A stretch of 32,585 nt of DNA from NCBI RefSeq assembly GCF_024055575.1, contig NZ_JAMXOE010000040.1, forward strand, positions 1-32,585, read 5' to 3'. Below, in pieces: positions 1 through 7,787 of this stretch. Position 1 is the stretch's first letter, and every line of letters starts with the position of its first letter. The notes beneath the pieces are model-generated. The model searched no databases and was not told the origin of the DNA. It saw only the letters and a list, made by a program, of their open reading frames with translations. The DNA is from Mucilaginibacter flavidus. Lineage in GTDB: Bacteria > Bacteroidota > Bacteroidia > Sphingobacteriales > Sphingobacteriaceae. Position numbers and translations under genes: made by a program.

Positions 1-1
1 A

Positions 2-664
2 GCAGGGGTAGTGACCACGCTTTCGGGCAGCGGAGCAGCAGGCAATGCTGGTGGGACGGGCACCTCTGCCACATTTAACAGCCCCCGCGGGGTAGCCACA
101 GACGGACAGGGTAACCTGTATGTAGCAGACTATGCAGGGCATCAGGTACGGAAAATACTGCTTACCGGTTATACCATCAGCCCGGCCTTACCGCCAGCTT
201 TAACATTCAACAGCGCTACAGGAACTATCAGCGGCACGCCAACTGCTGCCAGTGCAGCCACAGATTACATGGTTACAGCTTATAATGCCTTTGGCAGCGA
301 TGCGGCAACCGTAAACATAACCACCACCACCACGCCGGGCTTTGCAGCCAAAGTGGAAGAAACACCGCTTGATACTGGTGCACCTATTGTAAAACAGGGC
401 ATATCGCCAAATGGTGACGGCATAGGTGATGTGTTGGAGATAACCAATATCGGCAACTATCCGGAAAATACCTTCCAGGTGATGAATCGCAGCGGTATGC
501 TGGTGTACACCGTAAGAGGATATGATAATGTATCGCGGGTATTTAGTGGGCAGTCGAACATAAACGGTAAGCCACTACAGGCAGGTACCTACTTTTATCA
601 GTTGGAGTACGGCGACAAGGGTAAACTTATTCGCAAAACAGGATACATCTTATTAAAATACTAA
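2..664 (+). CDS. C-terminal part of NHL/Ig-like secreted protein with T9SS type B sorting domain (5' partial)
   Basis: The frame is open from the first bases of the window, so the GTG at 11 is internal and the gene begins upstream. The visible part starts with an NHL beta-propeller blade (GVATDGQGNLYVADYAG, then HQVRKI). A putative Ig (He_PIG-like) segment follows, with LPPALTFNSATGTISGTPTA, and then a short linker. The last 90 residues are a gliding-motility-type C-terminal domain, recognisable from ISPNGDGIGDVLEI, the GMLVYTV strand, and the GTYFYQLEYGDKGK...KTGYILLKY ending. In Bacteroidota this domain sends proteins through the type IX secretion system and stays attached at the surface or is released. 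The product is therefore probably an extracellular NHL-propeller protein. Ligand and role cannot be told from this end. A GC-rich hairpin (694-715) lies about 30 bases after the stop. Confidence 0.85.
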   Translation, partial: AGVVTTLSGSGAAGNAGGTGTSATFNSPRGVATDGQGNLYVADYAGHQVRKILLTGYTISPALPPALTFNSATGTISGTPTAASAATDYMVTAYNAFGSDAATVNITTTTTPGFAAKVEETPLDTGAPIVKQGISPNGDGIGDVLEITNIGNYPENTFQVMNRSGMLVYTVRGYDNVSRVFSGQSNINGKPLQAGTYFYQLEYGDKGKLIRKTGYILLKY

Positions 665-693
665 AGGTAATTGATTAGGGAGAATGACACACC

Positions 694-715
694 CGGTCCC
701 GTTTCGGCGGGGCCG
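694..715 (+). terminator. GC-rich hairpin after the T9SS cargo gene
   Basis: CGGTCCCG (694-701) pairs with CGGGGCCG (708-715) across a TTTCGG loop, giving an 8-bp stem with one G-T pair. It lies 30 bases after the stop codon and about 135 bases before the next start. No T-run follows, so it is not a classic intrinsic terminator. It may only mark or protect a 3' end. Confidence 0.35.
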
Positions 716-851
716 CGGTGCTGTCTTCAAAGATTGGGTTTGTACGCATTGTTGTAGTATATAATATTATTTAATATTAAAAAAATAGCGCGACAGATTA
801 TTTTAATAAAATAGTAGATTTAGGGAAAATGTAATTCCTAAATATTTCACC

Positions 852-2936
852 ATGCGTTTTTCTAAAATTGTCTTTATTGTTTTAATGGTTTTTTCGGCAA
901 AGCTTTTTGCACAAAGCCCGGCTATTGATAGTTTGAAGAAGGTGATAGCAACCCATAAAAATACAGAGGAAGAATGTATAACTATGAACAGGCTTTCGAG
1001 CGCGCTGACAAGGTACGATATGAATGCCGCCAAAAATTATTCCTATAAGGTACTAAAACTGGCACCAAGGTTTAATCTTCCCCGGCTTTTAAGTACTTCG
1101 TACTGTCAACTTGTAACTATTTATTTCAATACAGGCATGATAGATAGTTCAAGATTTTGTTTGAATGAGGCTAAATTACTTGCAGAAGCAGCACCATCAA
1201 ATAGCCCGGACGGGACAAAAATGAAAATGAACTATCATGGAGCCGCCGGATTGTTTTATAAAATGGAAGGAAACTATAAGCTGGCGATGTTTCATATGCT
1301 AAGCGCACTTGATATTGCAACAAAACAGGACCCTTCACCGACGGCAACAGAGTCGGCGGCAGGGCAATCGTTAAATGTTGGCAACACCTATATTAGTCTT
1401 GGCGATTTTAAGAAGGCATTAACCTACCATTTAAAATCTCTCAATCTTTTTTTAAAAATTGGCAACCAAAAAGGTGAAGCTTTTTGCTACCAGGGAATCG
1501 CTAACGATTTTACCGAACTGCATCTTTATAAACAGGCATTGCCGTATGCGTTAAAATCGCAAGCATTGAAGAAAACTATTGCTGATAAACGGGGCGCTGT
1601 GACCGCAATCTTTAGTCTCGGCGTTATTTACCATGGCCTTAAAAAATATAAAGAGGCGCTTGCTGAATTAAACACCGCACTACAGCTTGATCAGGAGATG
1701 AATATTTTGACAGAGCAACCCAATATTTTACGGGAGATTGCAAACACTTACGTGGATATGAATATGCCAAAAGATGCGATATCATATCTTGTTAAAGCAA
1801 AATTAGTTGCTTCTAAATCAGGCGATAATTCGGCAATTGCAGCAATTGATGCTAAAATTGTTTTTTTGCAATCAGACTACCGCGAAAAAAAGAAGGCCGA
1901 GGAAAAAATGCTAAGTGATATCGCCGTGGCAATTAAACATGGCGACAAAAACCAAGAACTGAATAGCTACAAATACCTTTCGAAATTTTACTCCGGTCAA
2001 AAAGATTTCGAAAAAGCGTTAACCTATAACGAAAAATACCATAAAGCAGTTGATAGCGTGCAGAATAATGAACTAACGCTGCAAGTAAAAAAACTGGAAG
2101 AGCAGTCTGTAGTGGAACGCAAAGAACGCGAAATTGTACTGCTAAAAAAAGATCAAAAAATAAGCCGTGCCTACTTTGAGAAACAACGGACACTCAAATA
2201 TTCGGCAATAACAGTTTCAGCACTCATATTGCTGATAATTATTTTAGCGGCCTACCGTACCCGAACCATGCAAAAGGCCAAGGCTATTATCGAGATGGAC
2301 AAAATGCGCACTTCAATTGCGCGGGACTTGCATGACGACATAGGGTCGAGGTTGACCAATATCCAGTTTTTAACCGAATTGATTAAAAATCCTGCCATAG
2401 GCGGGCGTACCGAAAAAGACCATTTAACAGACATCCGCGAAGAATTACTTGCATCGACAGAAGCGCTTGATGAGATTGTTTGGAACATGAAAACAAAACC
2501 CGATGATCAGGGAACGTTACAGGTCAGAATGAGGCGATACGCTGGCGATATATTTGACAGTAACGATATGGATTACCACATGAATGTTGAGGAGGGCTTT
2601 TCAGACCATGCATTATCACATGAAAAGCAAAGGGATATCTTTTTAATATTCAGGGAGATTTTAAATAATATACGCAAGCATGCGTTTGCAAAGTATGTAT
2701 CAATAAACCTGAAGGCAAACAAAGACCAGCTTTGCCTCGAGATTAAAGATGACGGAAAAGGCTTTGACCCTGCCACGATAAATAAGGGCCGGAACGGGCT
2801 GCAAAATATTAAGAGCAGGGTTGAAAAATGGAACGGCAATTTGGTGATGACTTCAGAAAACGGGACATTTTTCAGCGTATCTATCCCTTTTCAAAAGAAA
2901 TGGACGGCAAAATATGGTATTTTTCAAAAGGGATAA
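852..2936 (+). CDS. TPR-repeat sensor histidine kinase (HPK7/NarX-like, LuxR partner)
   Basis: This is a membrane sensor kinase of 694 residues. The N-terminus is a Sec signal (hydrophobic KIVFIVLMVFSA, then AKLFAQS), so the sensor part should lie outside the inner membrane. Residues about 60-400 form a series of tetratricopeptide repeats, with a charged coiled coil at about 405-445 and a single membrane helix at about 447-468 (ITVSALILLIIILAAY). The HisKA_3 dimerisation box RDLHDDIGSRLTNIQ carries the probable phospho-accepting His494. The HATPase domain shows the N box (REILNNIRKHA), the G1 box (DDGKGFD) and the GRNGLQNIKSR glycine motif. The response regulator gene starts 11 bases downstream, so the two form an operon. 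The signal sensed is not evident. TPR sensors of this layout are common in Bacteroidota. Confidence 0.93.
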   Translation: MRFSKIVFIVLMVFSAKLFAQSPAIDSLKKVIATHKNTEEECITMNRLSSALTRYDMNAAKNYSYKVLKLAPRFNLPRLLSTSYCQLVTIYFNTGMIDSSRFCLNEAKLLAEAAPSNSPDGTKMKMNYHGAAGLFYKMEGNYKLAMFHMLSALDIATKQDPSPTATESAAGQSLNVGNTYISLGDFKKALTYHLKSLNLFLKIGNQKGEAFCYQGIANDFTELHLYKQALPYALKSQALKKTIADKRGAVTAIFSLGVIYHGLKKYKEALAELNTALQLDQEMNILTEQPNILREIANTYVDMNMPKDAISYLVKAKLVASKSGDNSAIAAIDAKIVFLQSDYREKKKAEEKMLSDIAVAIKHGDKNQELNSYKYLSKFYSGQKDFEKALTYNEKYHKAVDSVQNNELTLQVKKLEEQSVVERKEREIVLLKKDQKISRAYFEKQRTLKYSAITVSALILLIIILAAYRTRTMQKAKAIIEMDKMRTSIARDLHDDIGSRLTNIQFLTELIKNPAIGGRTEKDHLTDIREELLASTEALDEIVWNMKTKPDDQGTLQVRMRRYAGDIFDSNDMDYHMNVEEGFSDHALSHEKQRDIFLIFREILNNIRKHAFAKYVSINLKANKDQLCLEIKDDGKGFDPATINKGRNGLQNIKSRVEKWNGNLVMTSENGTFFSVSIPFQKKWTAKYGIFQKG

Positions 2937-2947
2937 CCTAACAAATA

Positions 2948-3589
2948 ATGAATCAGAAATTATTAATATACGAAGATAACGAAGCGCTGCGGAACTCCCT
3001 GGTTTACTTGCTGAATGCACAGGAAGGTTATGAGGTAGTTGGAGATTTCAATAATGTAAACGATGTTAAAAACCAGGTAAAGCAATGCCAGCCCGATCTT
3101 GTAATTATGGATATTGATATGCCGGGTAAAGATGGAATTACAGGTGTTGAAGAAATTAAAGAATCGCGACCCGAAACACCAATAATAATGTACACCCAGT
3201 TTGAGGATGACGAACGCCTGTTTAAAAGTATTTGTGCTGGTGCCGATGGTTACATCCTTAAAAAAACATCGCCCGAAAAGTTCTTTGATGCTATAAAAGA
3301 AGCGCTTAATGGCGGGGCTCCAATGTCGCCATTGATTGCCAAAAAGGTGATTAACTCCTTTAAAGCTACCAAAGACAATAACAATGTTCAGCTTAAATAC
3401 GACCTTACTAACCGGGAGGCCGAAATACTTTACCTGCTCACCAAAGGTTACAGTGTAAAACTGATAGCCCATGAAATGTGTATAGCCTATGATACCGCGC
3501 GATCACACCTGAGGAATACCTATCGTAAACTACATGTAAACTGTGGTAAAGAAGCCATCGCCATACTGTTGGCCTCGAAAATTATTTAG
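2948..3589 (+). CDS. NarL/FixJ-family response regulator with LuxR-type HTH
   Basis: This is a transcriptional regulator of 213 residues. The receiver domain covers residues 1-120: an acidic pair at Glu9-Asp10, the phospho-acceptor Asp55 in VIMDIDMPG, a Thr in IIMYTQFED and the conserved Lys in YILKKTSPEKF. The LuxR/GerE DNA-binding domain covers about 148-213, starting at LTNREAEILYLLTKGYS and with the recognition-helix region TARSHLRNTYRKLHV. It lies 11 bases after the histidine kinase and is almost certainly its partner. The family is activated by phosphorylation-driven dimerisation. Target genes cannot be read from the sequence, and I saw no clear inverted-repeat operator shared by neighbouring genes. 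Confidence 0.93.
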   Translation: MNQKLLIYEDNEALRNSLVYLLNAQEGYEVVGDFNNVNDVKNQVKQCQPDLVIMDIDMPGKDGITGVEEIKESRPETPIIMYTQFEDDERLFKSICAGADGYILKKTSPEKFFDAIKEALNGGAPMSPLIAKKVINSFKATKDNNNVQLKYDLTNREAEILYLLTKGYSVKLIAHEMCIAYDTARSHLRNTYRKLHVNCGKEAIAILLASKII

Positions 3590-3949
3590 CGGTAGCAAAT
3601 CCATTATGCCTTTCCATTTATAAAGATAAACTTAGCATAACTGATGCACCAGTACTCAGCCCAATTTATCCTACGCCACAATCTTCCCCCTAAAACTCCC
3701 CGGGGGGTATCACTGAAACGCTCTTTAAACAGCCAGATAAATTAGCTGGTATTATCAAACCCGATAAGGTTTTGTTAAAACGAACGGAAAAAATGAATTT
3801 CTGACGAATAGCCGTAACTGCACGCCTATGAAAATGGGCGAAATTAACAAATAAATTTAAAATTAACATCCCCCAAACAGGGGGATATTGCTCTGCGGTC
3901 AATTGGCTAGCTTTGGAACAAACGGGCGCTAACTAATTAATAAAAATCA
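3590..3949. other. Intergenic region of about 360 bases with a small hairpin
   Basis: No credible gene lies here. The clearest structure is a 7-bp perfect hairpin, ATCCCCC (3868-3874) with GGGGGAT (3880-3886) around a five-base loop. No T-run follows it. A CCCCGGGG core sits near 3698-3707. The stretch is otherwise AT-rich and presumably holds the promoter of the following DUF2911 gene, but I cannot place a TAnnTTTG box with confidence. Confidence 0.4.
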
Positions 3950-3950
3950 A

Positions 3951-3970
3951 TGGTGCCAATTGTGGCACCA
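3951..3970. promoter_or_regulatory. Perfect 8-bp inverted repeat just upstream of the DUF2911 gene
   Basis: TGGTGCCA (3951-3958) and TGGCACCA (3963-3970) form a perfect dyad with a four-base ATTG spacer. It ends 21 bases before the preferred ATG at 3992, in the expected leader. It could be an operator or an mRNA hairpin. The dyad also makes the in-frame ATG at 3950 an unlikely start, because that start would put the dyad inside the coding region ahead of the signal peptide. Confidence 0.4.
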
Positions 3971-3991
3971 TTTACAAACGCAACAAAAACA

Positions 3992-4846
3992 ATGAAGAAA
4001 GTTTTACTATGCCTTGGTATGCTTTTAGGTATATCAGCCTGCTGCAGCGTTAATGCGCAGGAAATAAGAATGAAGATACCGGCATCAAGCACGGGCCAGC
4101 GCATTGAGCAGGATTTTGGGCTGGGTGTTATTTCCGTAAATTATTACCGGCCAAATACGAAAGGCCGTAAAATTTTTGGCGGTATGGAACCTTATGGCCT
4201 TGTTTGGCGCACCGGCGCCAACAACGCCACTATAGTTAAGCTTAGTGACACCGTGGCATTGGAGGGACACATCTTACCACCCGGCGAGTACGGTCTCTTC
4301 AGCATACCCGGTACCGACGAGTGGACTATTATTTTCAGCAAAACTTCTAAACAATGGGGTGCGTATTCGTACGATGCTAAAGATGATGTGCTGCGATTTA
4401 AGGTGAAGCCGTTTAAGCTGGATAACAAAGTAGAAACCCTTACCATCCAGTTTGCCGATATGCACCAGGAAGATGGTCTGATGCAGATACTTTGGGAAAA
4501 TACCGGGGTAACTATACATTTAAAAACGGATGTGGACAACCGCATACTGGCCAATATAATAGAAGCCATGAAAGGGGAGAAGAAGCCCTACTACATGGGC
4601 GCTATCTGGTGTTACAACCATGACCGCAACATTTCCCAGGCCGTTACCTGGATGCGGGAAGCCGACAAAGCCAACCCGGGTGCCGACAATATGAAGTACT
4701 GGCTGGCCCGGCTGCAATTAAAAAACGGCGATAAGGCAAATGCTATTATAAACGCAAAAGAAGGCCTTAGGCTTGCAACAGAAGGGAAGGATCCTGAATA
4801 TATCCGCCTGAATACCGAGGTACTGCATGATGCTGGGGTGAATTAG
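3992..4846 (+). CDS. Exported DUF2911-domain protein
   Basis: I chose the ATG at 3992 because it places a signal peptide at the N-terminus (MKKVLLCLGMLLGISACC, then SVNAQE). An ATG 42 bases upstream would put 14 extra residues in front of it. The signal could be cut after VNAQ or, with ISACC, processed as a lipoprotein. The next 165 residues match the DUF2911 family by eye: IPASSTGQRIEQDFGLGVISVNYYRPN is followed by GRKIFGGMEPYGLVWRTGANN, a LPPGEYGLFSIPG strand and WGAYSYDAKDD. The last 90 residues are helical and TPR-like (AVTWMREADKANPGADNMKYWLARLQLKNGDKANAI). The family is frequent in Bacteroidota, is predicted to be periplasmic, and has no established biochemical role. The gene stands alone. 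Confidence 0.88.
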   Translation: MKKVLLCLGMLLGISACCSVNAQEIRMKIPASSTGQRIEQDFGLGVISVNYYRPNTKGRKIFGGMEPYGLVWRTGANNATIVKLSDTVALEGHILPPGEYGLFSIPGTDEWTIIFSKTSKQWGAYSYDAKDDVLRFKVKPFKLDNKVETLTIQFADMHQEDGLMQILWENTGVTIHLKTDVDNRILANIIEAMKGEKKPYYMGAIWCYNHDRNISQAVTWMREADKANPGADNMKYWLARLQLKNGDKANAIINAKEGLRLATEGKDPEYIRLNTEVLHDAGVN

Positions 4847-4847
4847 T

Positions 4848-4945
4848 CTTAAGTCGGAAGTCGTGAGTCTCAAGTCTACAGTCAAAATTGAACCCGACTT
4901 ATGACTTTCGACTTCGGACTTTCGACTTCGGACTCTGGACTTAAG
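4848..4945. repeat. Imperfect palindromic AGTCGGAAGTC-type intergenic repeat, copy 1
   Basis: The element is bounded by a perfect 8-bp inverted pair, CTTAAGTC (4848-4855) and GACTTAAG (4938-4945). The inside is made of variations on AGTCGGAAGTC on the left and GACTTTCGACTTCGGACT on the right, so it can fold into one long hairpin. It begins immediately after the DUF2911 stop codon. A related copy lies at 9716-9795. Such AGTC/GACT-rich palindromes are a familiar kind of dispersed intergenic repeat in Sphingobacteria. The apparent minus-strand reading frame across it is not a gene. Confidence 0.6.
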
Positions 4946-4958
4946 CATAACTACTATA

Positions 4959-5002
4959 ACTGACTGGGCCTTCGGTGTAACTGCCGGGGCTCTTTTTGTT
5001 TT
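4959..5002 (+). terminator. Possible intrinsic terminator
   Basis: GGGCCTTCGG and CCGGGGCTC can form a GC-rich, imperfect stem, and the T-rich run CTTTTTGTTTT follows it. The site is about 115 bases after the DUF2911 stop and just beyond the palindromic repeat. The stem contains G-T pairs, so the call is tentative. Confidence 0.35.
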
Positions 5003-5020
5003 AGCGGTTAATTCACCTCA

Positions 5021-5057
5021 AGCGTTCCATTTTTACACGCGGAACACCCGGAACGCT
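5021..5057. repeat. GCGTTCC/GGAACGC hairpin repeat, copy 1
   Basis: AGCGTTCC (5021-5028) pairs perfectly with GGAACGCT (5050-5057). Between the arms are ATTTTTACACGC and a second, imperfect GGAACAC arm. A closely similar sequence lies at 6641-6674, sharing GCGTTCCATTTTT, ACGCGGAAC and CCCGGAA. The remaining bases of the 4846-5268 gap hold nothing else I can identify. Confidence 0.5.
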
Positions 5058-5267
5058 GTGAAACATCCTGATTATCAGTGGTTGTATTTTTTTTGACAAA
5101 CTCGTAAAGCGTTTCGGTTTTATATAAAATCAATGTTTTTTGGATAGGTTGCCGTAACCTTCGCGTACAATAATGATAGATCAAGTTTGTGGAATATACT
5201 ACGCAGGTAGTTAGTAACTAACGGCATAGTCGTCCGCATATGCAATCTACGAACCACGGGGGGAATG

Positions 5268-5858
5268 TTAATTGAATCCCTGTAATTGTAGGTCATTGCC
5301 AATGTATTTGGCTTCAACAAATGTTGTGCAATCGTTTTTAAATTCGTCAAATTGATCAAATAAGATTGCAGCTCCGCCTGATTTTACAACAGTCTTTACA
5401 AAATTATAAATATCCACACCGCCTTGCGGGTCAACCGCCATTAAATCAAAAATAATATTATTTGTCCATGAAAGGGTTGTATAAAGAGAAAGCCGTTTCC
5501 TTGCGTTTCCGGCGAGACTGGCAACCTTGGTTCGTGGTGTGACCGGTTCCACATCATAAATCATTTTATATATTGAATTAAGTTTATTGGCGTATTTCCG
5601 ATGATAGCTCCCAATTGTAGTCGGAAAAAAATAAGAACTAAGCCTATTCTGCGTAAAATGGTCCACAAAATTTAATGGCGAAATAATCTCAATATGATCA
5701 TTAGCTACTTCGCCTGTAAGTATTTTACGTATTTCTGATTGAAGATTGTAAACTATGGGAGCGTTTGGAAGCCTGATAATTACGATTTCACCTTTCGCCA
5801 AAGTAAATGACGGAAAAAGATAGTCATCAATTACCTGCTCAGAAAATCTTGTTAACAT
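5268..5858 (-). CDS. Divergent ABC-ATPase-like protein lacking a Walker A motif
   Basis: This is a 196-residue protein of unproven function. Its order of motifs follows an ABC ATPase. FTLAKGEIVIIRLPN and then ILTGE occupy the places of the Walker A strand and helix. SLAGNARKRLSLYTTLS resembles the signature LSGGQRKRL, and IIFDLMAVDPQGGVDIYNFV resembles Walker B plus the D-loop. LFDQFDEF occurs where the H-loop is expected. The lysine-containing GxxGxGK[ST] loop is absent, the signature is degraded to LAGNAR, and the catalytic Glu after the Walker B Asp is Leu-Met. If homologous, it is a non-hydrolysing pseudo-ATPase. It stands alone, with no permease gene beside it. The family assignment is inference from pattern only. 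The ATG at 5858 gives the full-length product. Confidence 0.6.
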   Translation of the reverse strand: MLTRFSEQVIDDYLFPSFTLAKGEIVIIRLPNAPIVYNLQSEIRKILTGEVANDHIEIISPLNFVDHFTQNRLSSYFFPTTIGSYHRKYANKLNSIYKMIYDVEPVTPRTKVASLAGNARKRLSLYTTLSWTNNIIFDLMAVDPQGGVDIYNFVKTVVKSGGAAILFDQFDEFKNDCTTFVEAKYIGNDLQLQGFN

Positions 5859-6013
5859 ACGAATTTCTAAACGGAAAAAAACCGCAAATCGTACGACTTT
5901 AGACTATGAACGGAATAGCTTATTTTAAGACTATAGGTTAAAAGTGCCGGTTTTGGTATTACAAAATAGCTGGCGTTGTTTTAACGAGTCATTTGAAGTT
6001 CTCTCCGCCGCTT

Positions 6014-6592
6014 TTAACTCTTTTGCTTACGCAGATATTTCGTCAGTATCACAATTTGCTGGCCCTCTATTTTTCCTTCTACCTGGTCCGTATTGTCGGT
6101 AACCAGGCGGATGTTTTTAACTACGGTACCCATTTTTGCATTAAGCGAGCTGCCCTTAACATCCAACGACCGGGTGAGCACCACGGTGTCGCCGCTTTGT
6201 AGTTCGTTCCCCAAGCTGTCCAGGTGCACCGCTGTAGCGGCCGCGGGGCCATCATCGTCGCCCATTGCTTCCGCCCAGGCCATTGTTTCCTCGTCCAGGT
6301 AAAGCATCTCGAGGTTTGCTGCTGCCCAGCTTTCATTTTTTAAACGCGATAATATCCGCCAGGCCACAACCTGTACAGCCGGCACCTCGCTCCACATGGC
6401 CTCGGTTAAAAAGTGCCAGTATTGGGCATCTGTTTCGGCGCCTTTCATTATTTGCGCAAGGCACACATCACAGATCATTATCCCGTTATCCGGGTGTTTT
6501 ACAGGCGGAACGTTATAAACCGACAAGCCGGTTGCCGACTTACAGAGTTCGCACAAATTGCCGCTTCTTTCGGTTAATGAAGATATTGCCAT
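6014..6592 (-). CDS. phnA: PhnA/YjdM-family zinc-ribbon protein
   Basis: The 192-residue protein has the two-part structure of the PhnA (YjdM) family. An N-terminal zinc ribbon has cysteine pairs Cys14-x-x-Cys17 (CELC) and Cys41-x-x-Cys44 (CDVC). The C-terminal PhnA domain begins near residue 124 with DSLGNELQSGDTVVLTRSLDVKGSS, followed by MGTVVKNIRLV and IVILTKYLRK. The N-terminal sequence SLTERSGNLCELC agrees with this start. Despite the historical name linking it to alkylphosphonate use, the E. coli homologue is not part of C-P lyase and the family's function is uncertain. It is a monocistronic minus-strand gene here, with no phosphonate genes nearby. Confidence 0.92.
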   Translation of the reverse strand: MAISSLTERSGNLCELCKSATGLSVYNVPPVKHPDNGIMICDVCLAQIMKGAETDAQYWHFLTEAMWSEVPAVQVVAWRILSRLKNESWAAANLEMLYLDEETMAWAEAMGDDDGPAAATAVHLDSLGNELQSGDTVVLTRSLDVKGSSLNAKMGTVVKNIRLVTDNTDQVEGKIEGQQIVILTKYLRKQKS

Positions 6593-7034
6593 GGTTGAAT
6601 TTTAGAAGCCGCAAAGCTAAACGTTTTTAGCTAAGGTCGTGCGTTCCATTTTTGTATACGCGGAACGCCCGGAAATCTTCTTTCTAATTATCAATCAAGC
6701 ATCCAGTGAACCTATATTTTGCCGGCGGATAAACTTTCGTGAAAATCCTAACGCTCTGTCTGTGATGAACGGCATTTGTACACGAGAGTCCAAAGATTGT
6801 TATTAATAGCAGTGTTAAACTACTATTCTGATAGGTGACTTTTGACATCTTTTTTTTGCTTTCATTTCTTGCGTAAACTTTGTGGTATTTTCGATCAAAT
6901 TTATTTGCTGAATAAAATTCAACAGATGTGGAATTTGATTTTTAAATAATAGTTCACGATCCTTTTTCTGTTTGTTAATTATGTCTTACTATTGGCTTTC
7001 AATAGGTTATGTTTTTAACACCAGTTTTGATACA
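6593..7034. other. Gene-free stretch of about 440 bases
   Basis: AT-rich sequence between two minus-strand genes. It contains copy 2 of the GCGTTCC hairpin repeat (6641-6674). I see no credible reading frame, RNA gene or clear promoter in the rest. Confidence 0.4.
6641..6674. repeat. GCGTTCC/GGAACGC hairpin repeat, copy 2
   Basis: GCGTTCC (6641-6647) pairs with GGAACGC (6662-6668) around ATTTTTGTATACGC, followed by CCGGAA. It matches copy 1 at 5021-5052 apart from a few substitutions and a two-base length difference in the loop. It lies about 50 bases upstream of the phnA start codon, so it could be in the phnA leader. Confidence 0.5.
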
Positions 7035-7688
7035 CTACCCATTTTGAGAATATATATTCACTATCCTTAACAAGTAGTCTTGGAAAAGACCCTTTTTTTC
7101 AAACGCGTAATATACATGGGTTTTTGTGTTGACGTCGTAAGAAGTCAGTCCAGAAATATTTACGCTTAGTAGGCACATAGGAAGATTTATCACTAGTGCC
7201 TTTTTAGAAAATAACGCTACCGTTTTTTTTTGTTTATCTATTCCTATGGAATCTACCTTACCACCTTGTTTTTCGGAGTAACCATTTTCGATTTCATATC
7301 TATACTTTATTGAATAGTTGCCAATATGGCTTGGATTATACTTATCATGCCTAAATGATTGAATGAAAAAATCAAAATCTCTGCCAGCACCAACAAAATA
7401 GGTAATTTGAATTGAGCTATTCTTTATGCTTGTGATAAGAAAACGTGCTATCGGGTTGATGGTAATATCCTCCAATAGCTTCCCATATTTATCAAAAAGT
7501 TGTAATGCGGGCGCTCCTCCATCTTCAGAATATTTAGTTCGAATTATGTCAAACGTACCTGGACATATTTGATATGATGTTTCTTCACCTTCGAACTTAA
7601 GAAAATCAGGCTCCCCGCAAGAGGAAACGATCATAGTAAAGCATATTAATAGAAACAGTATCTTATGCTTATTTATTTTGTATCCCAT
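7035..7688 (-). CDS. Hypothetical lipoprotein
   Basis: I do not recognise this 217-residue protein. It starts with a charged MGYKINKHK segment, a hydrophobic stretch (ILFLLICFTMI) and a lipobox with VSSC, where Cys24 would be lipidated; the mature protein begins CGEPDF. The rest is polar and beta-rich, with no motif I can name. Segments such as LQLFDKYGKLLEDITINP and FFIQSFRHDKYNP suggest a globular exported domain. Upstream, between this gene and the DUF1493 gene, lies copy A of a 63-base repeat (7718-7780). Codon content is more AT-rich than in the large operon further right, as in the two neighbouring small genes. Confidence 0.72.
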   Translation of the reverse strand: MGYKINKHKILFLLICFTMIVSSCGEPDFLKFEGEETSYQICPGTFDIIRTKYSEDGGAPALQLFDKYGKLLEDITINPIARFLITSIKNSSIQITYFVGAGRDFDFFIQSFRHDKYNPSHIGNYSIKYRYEIENGYSEKQGGKVDSIGIDKQKKTVALFSKKALVINLPMCLLSVNISGLTSYDVNTKTHVYYAFEKKGLFQDYLLRIVNIYSQNG

Positions 7689-7717
7689 ATTTTCTTTAAA
7701 TTAATGATCATCCCCCG

Positions 7718-7780
7718 CCCGTTCAAGCATTTTGCTTTAATGCCTCAAATTTAAGCGTTTGAATGCGAGGAGTGAAACCA
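7718..7780. repeat. 63-base direct repeat, copy A
   Basis: Compared by eye with 9041-9103, this stretch matches at 55 of 63 positions in the same orientation. Shared blocks include CTCAAATTTAAGCGTTT and GTGAAACC. It lies 30 bases upstream of the start of the lipoprotein gene (minus strand) and ends just before the stop of the DUF1493 gene. TCAAA and TTTGA inside it can form a small hairpin. Confidence 0.65.
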
Positions 7781-7787
7781 CCCAGAA

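Noticed and set aside
2963..3472. 169-residue minus-strand frame opposite the response regulator gene
   Set aside because: It is antisense to a clear two-domain regulator, with no motif or plausible start context.
4718..4948. Minus-strand frame across the AGTC/GACT palindrome
   Set aside because: The N-terminal residues (KSRVRSRKSEVESHKS) simply translate the repeat, and the rest overlaps the DUF2911 gene.
6265..6630. 121-residue + strand frame opposite phnA
   Set aside because: Antisense shadow of a well-supported gene. It has a low-complexity Pro/Arg/Leu composition and no motif.
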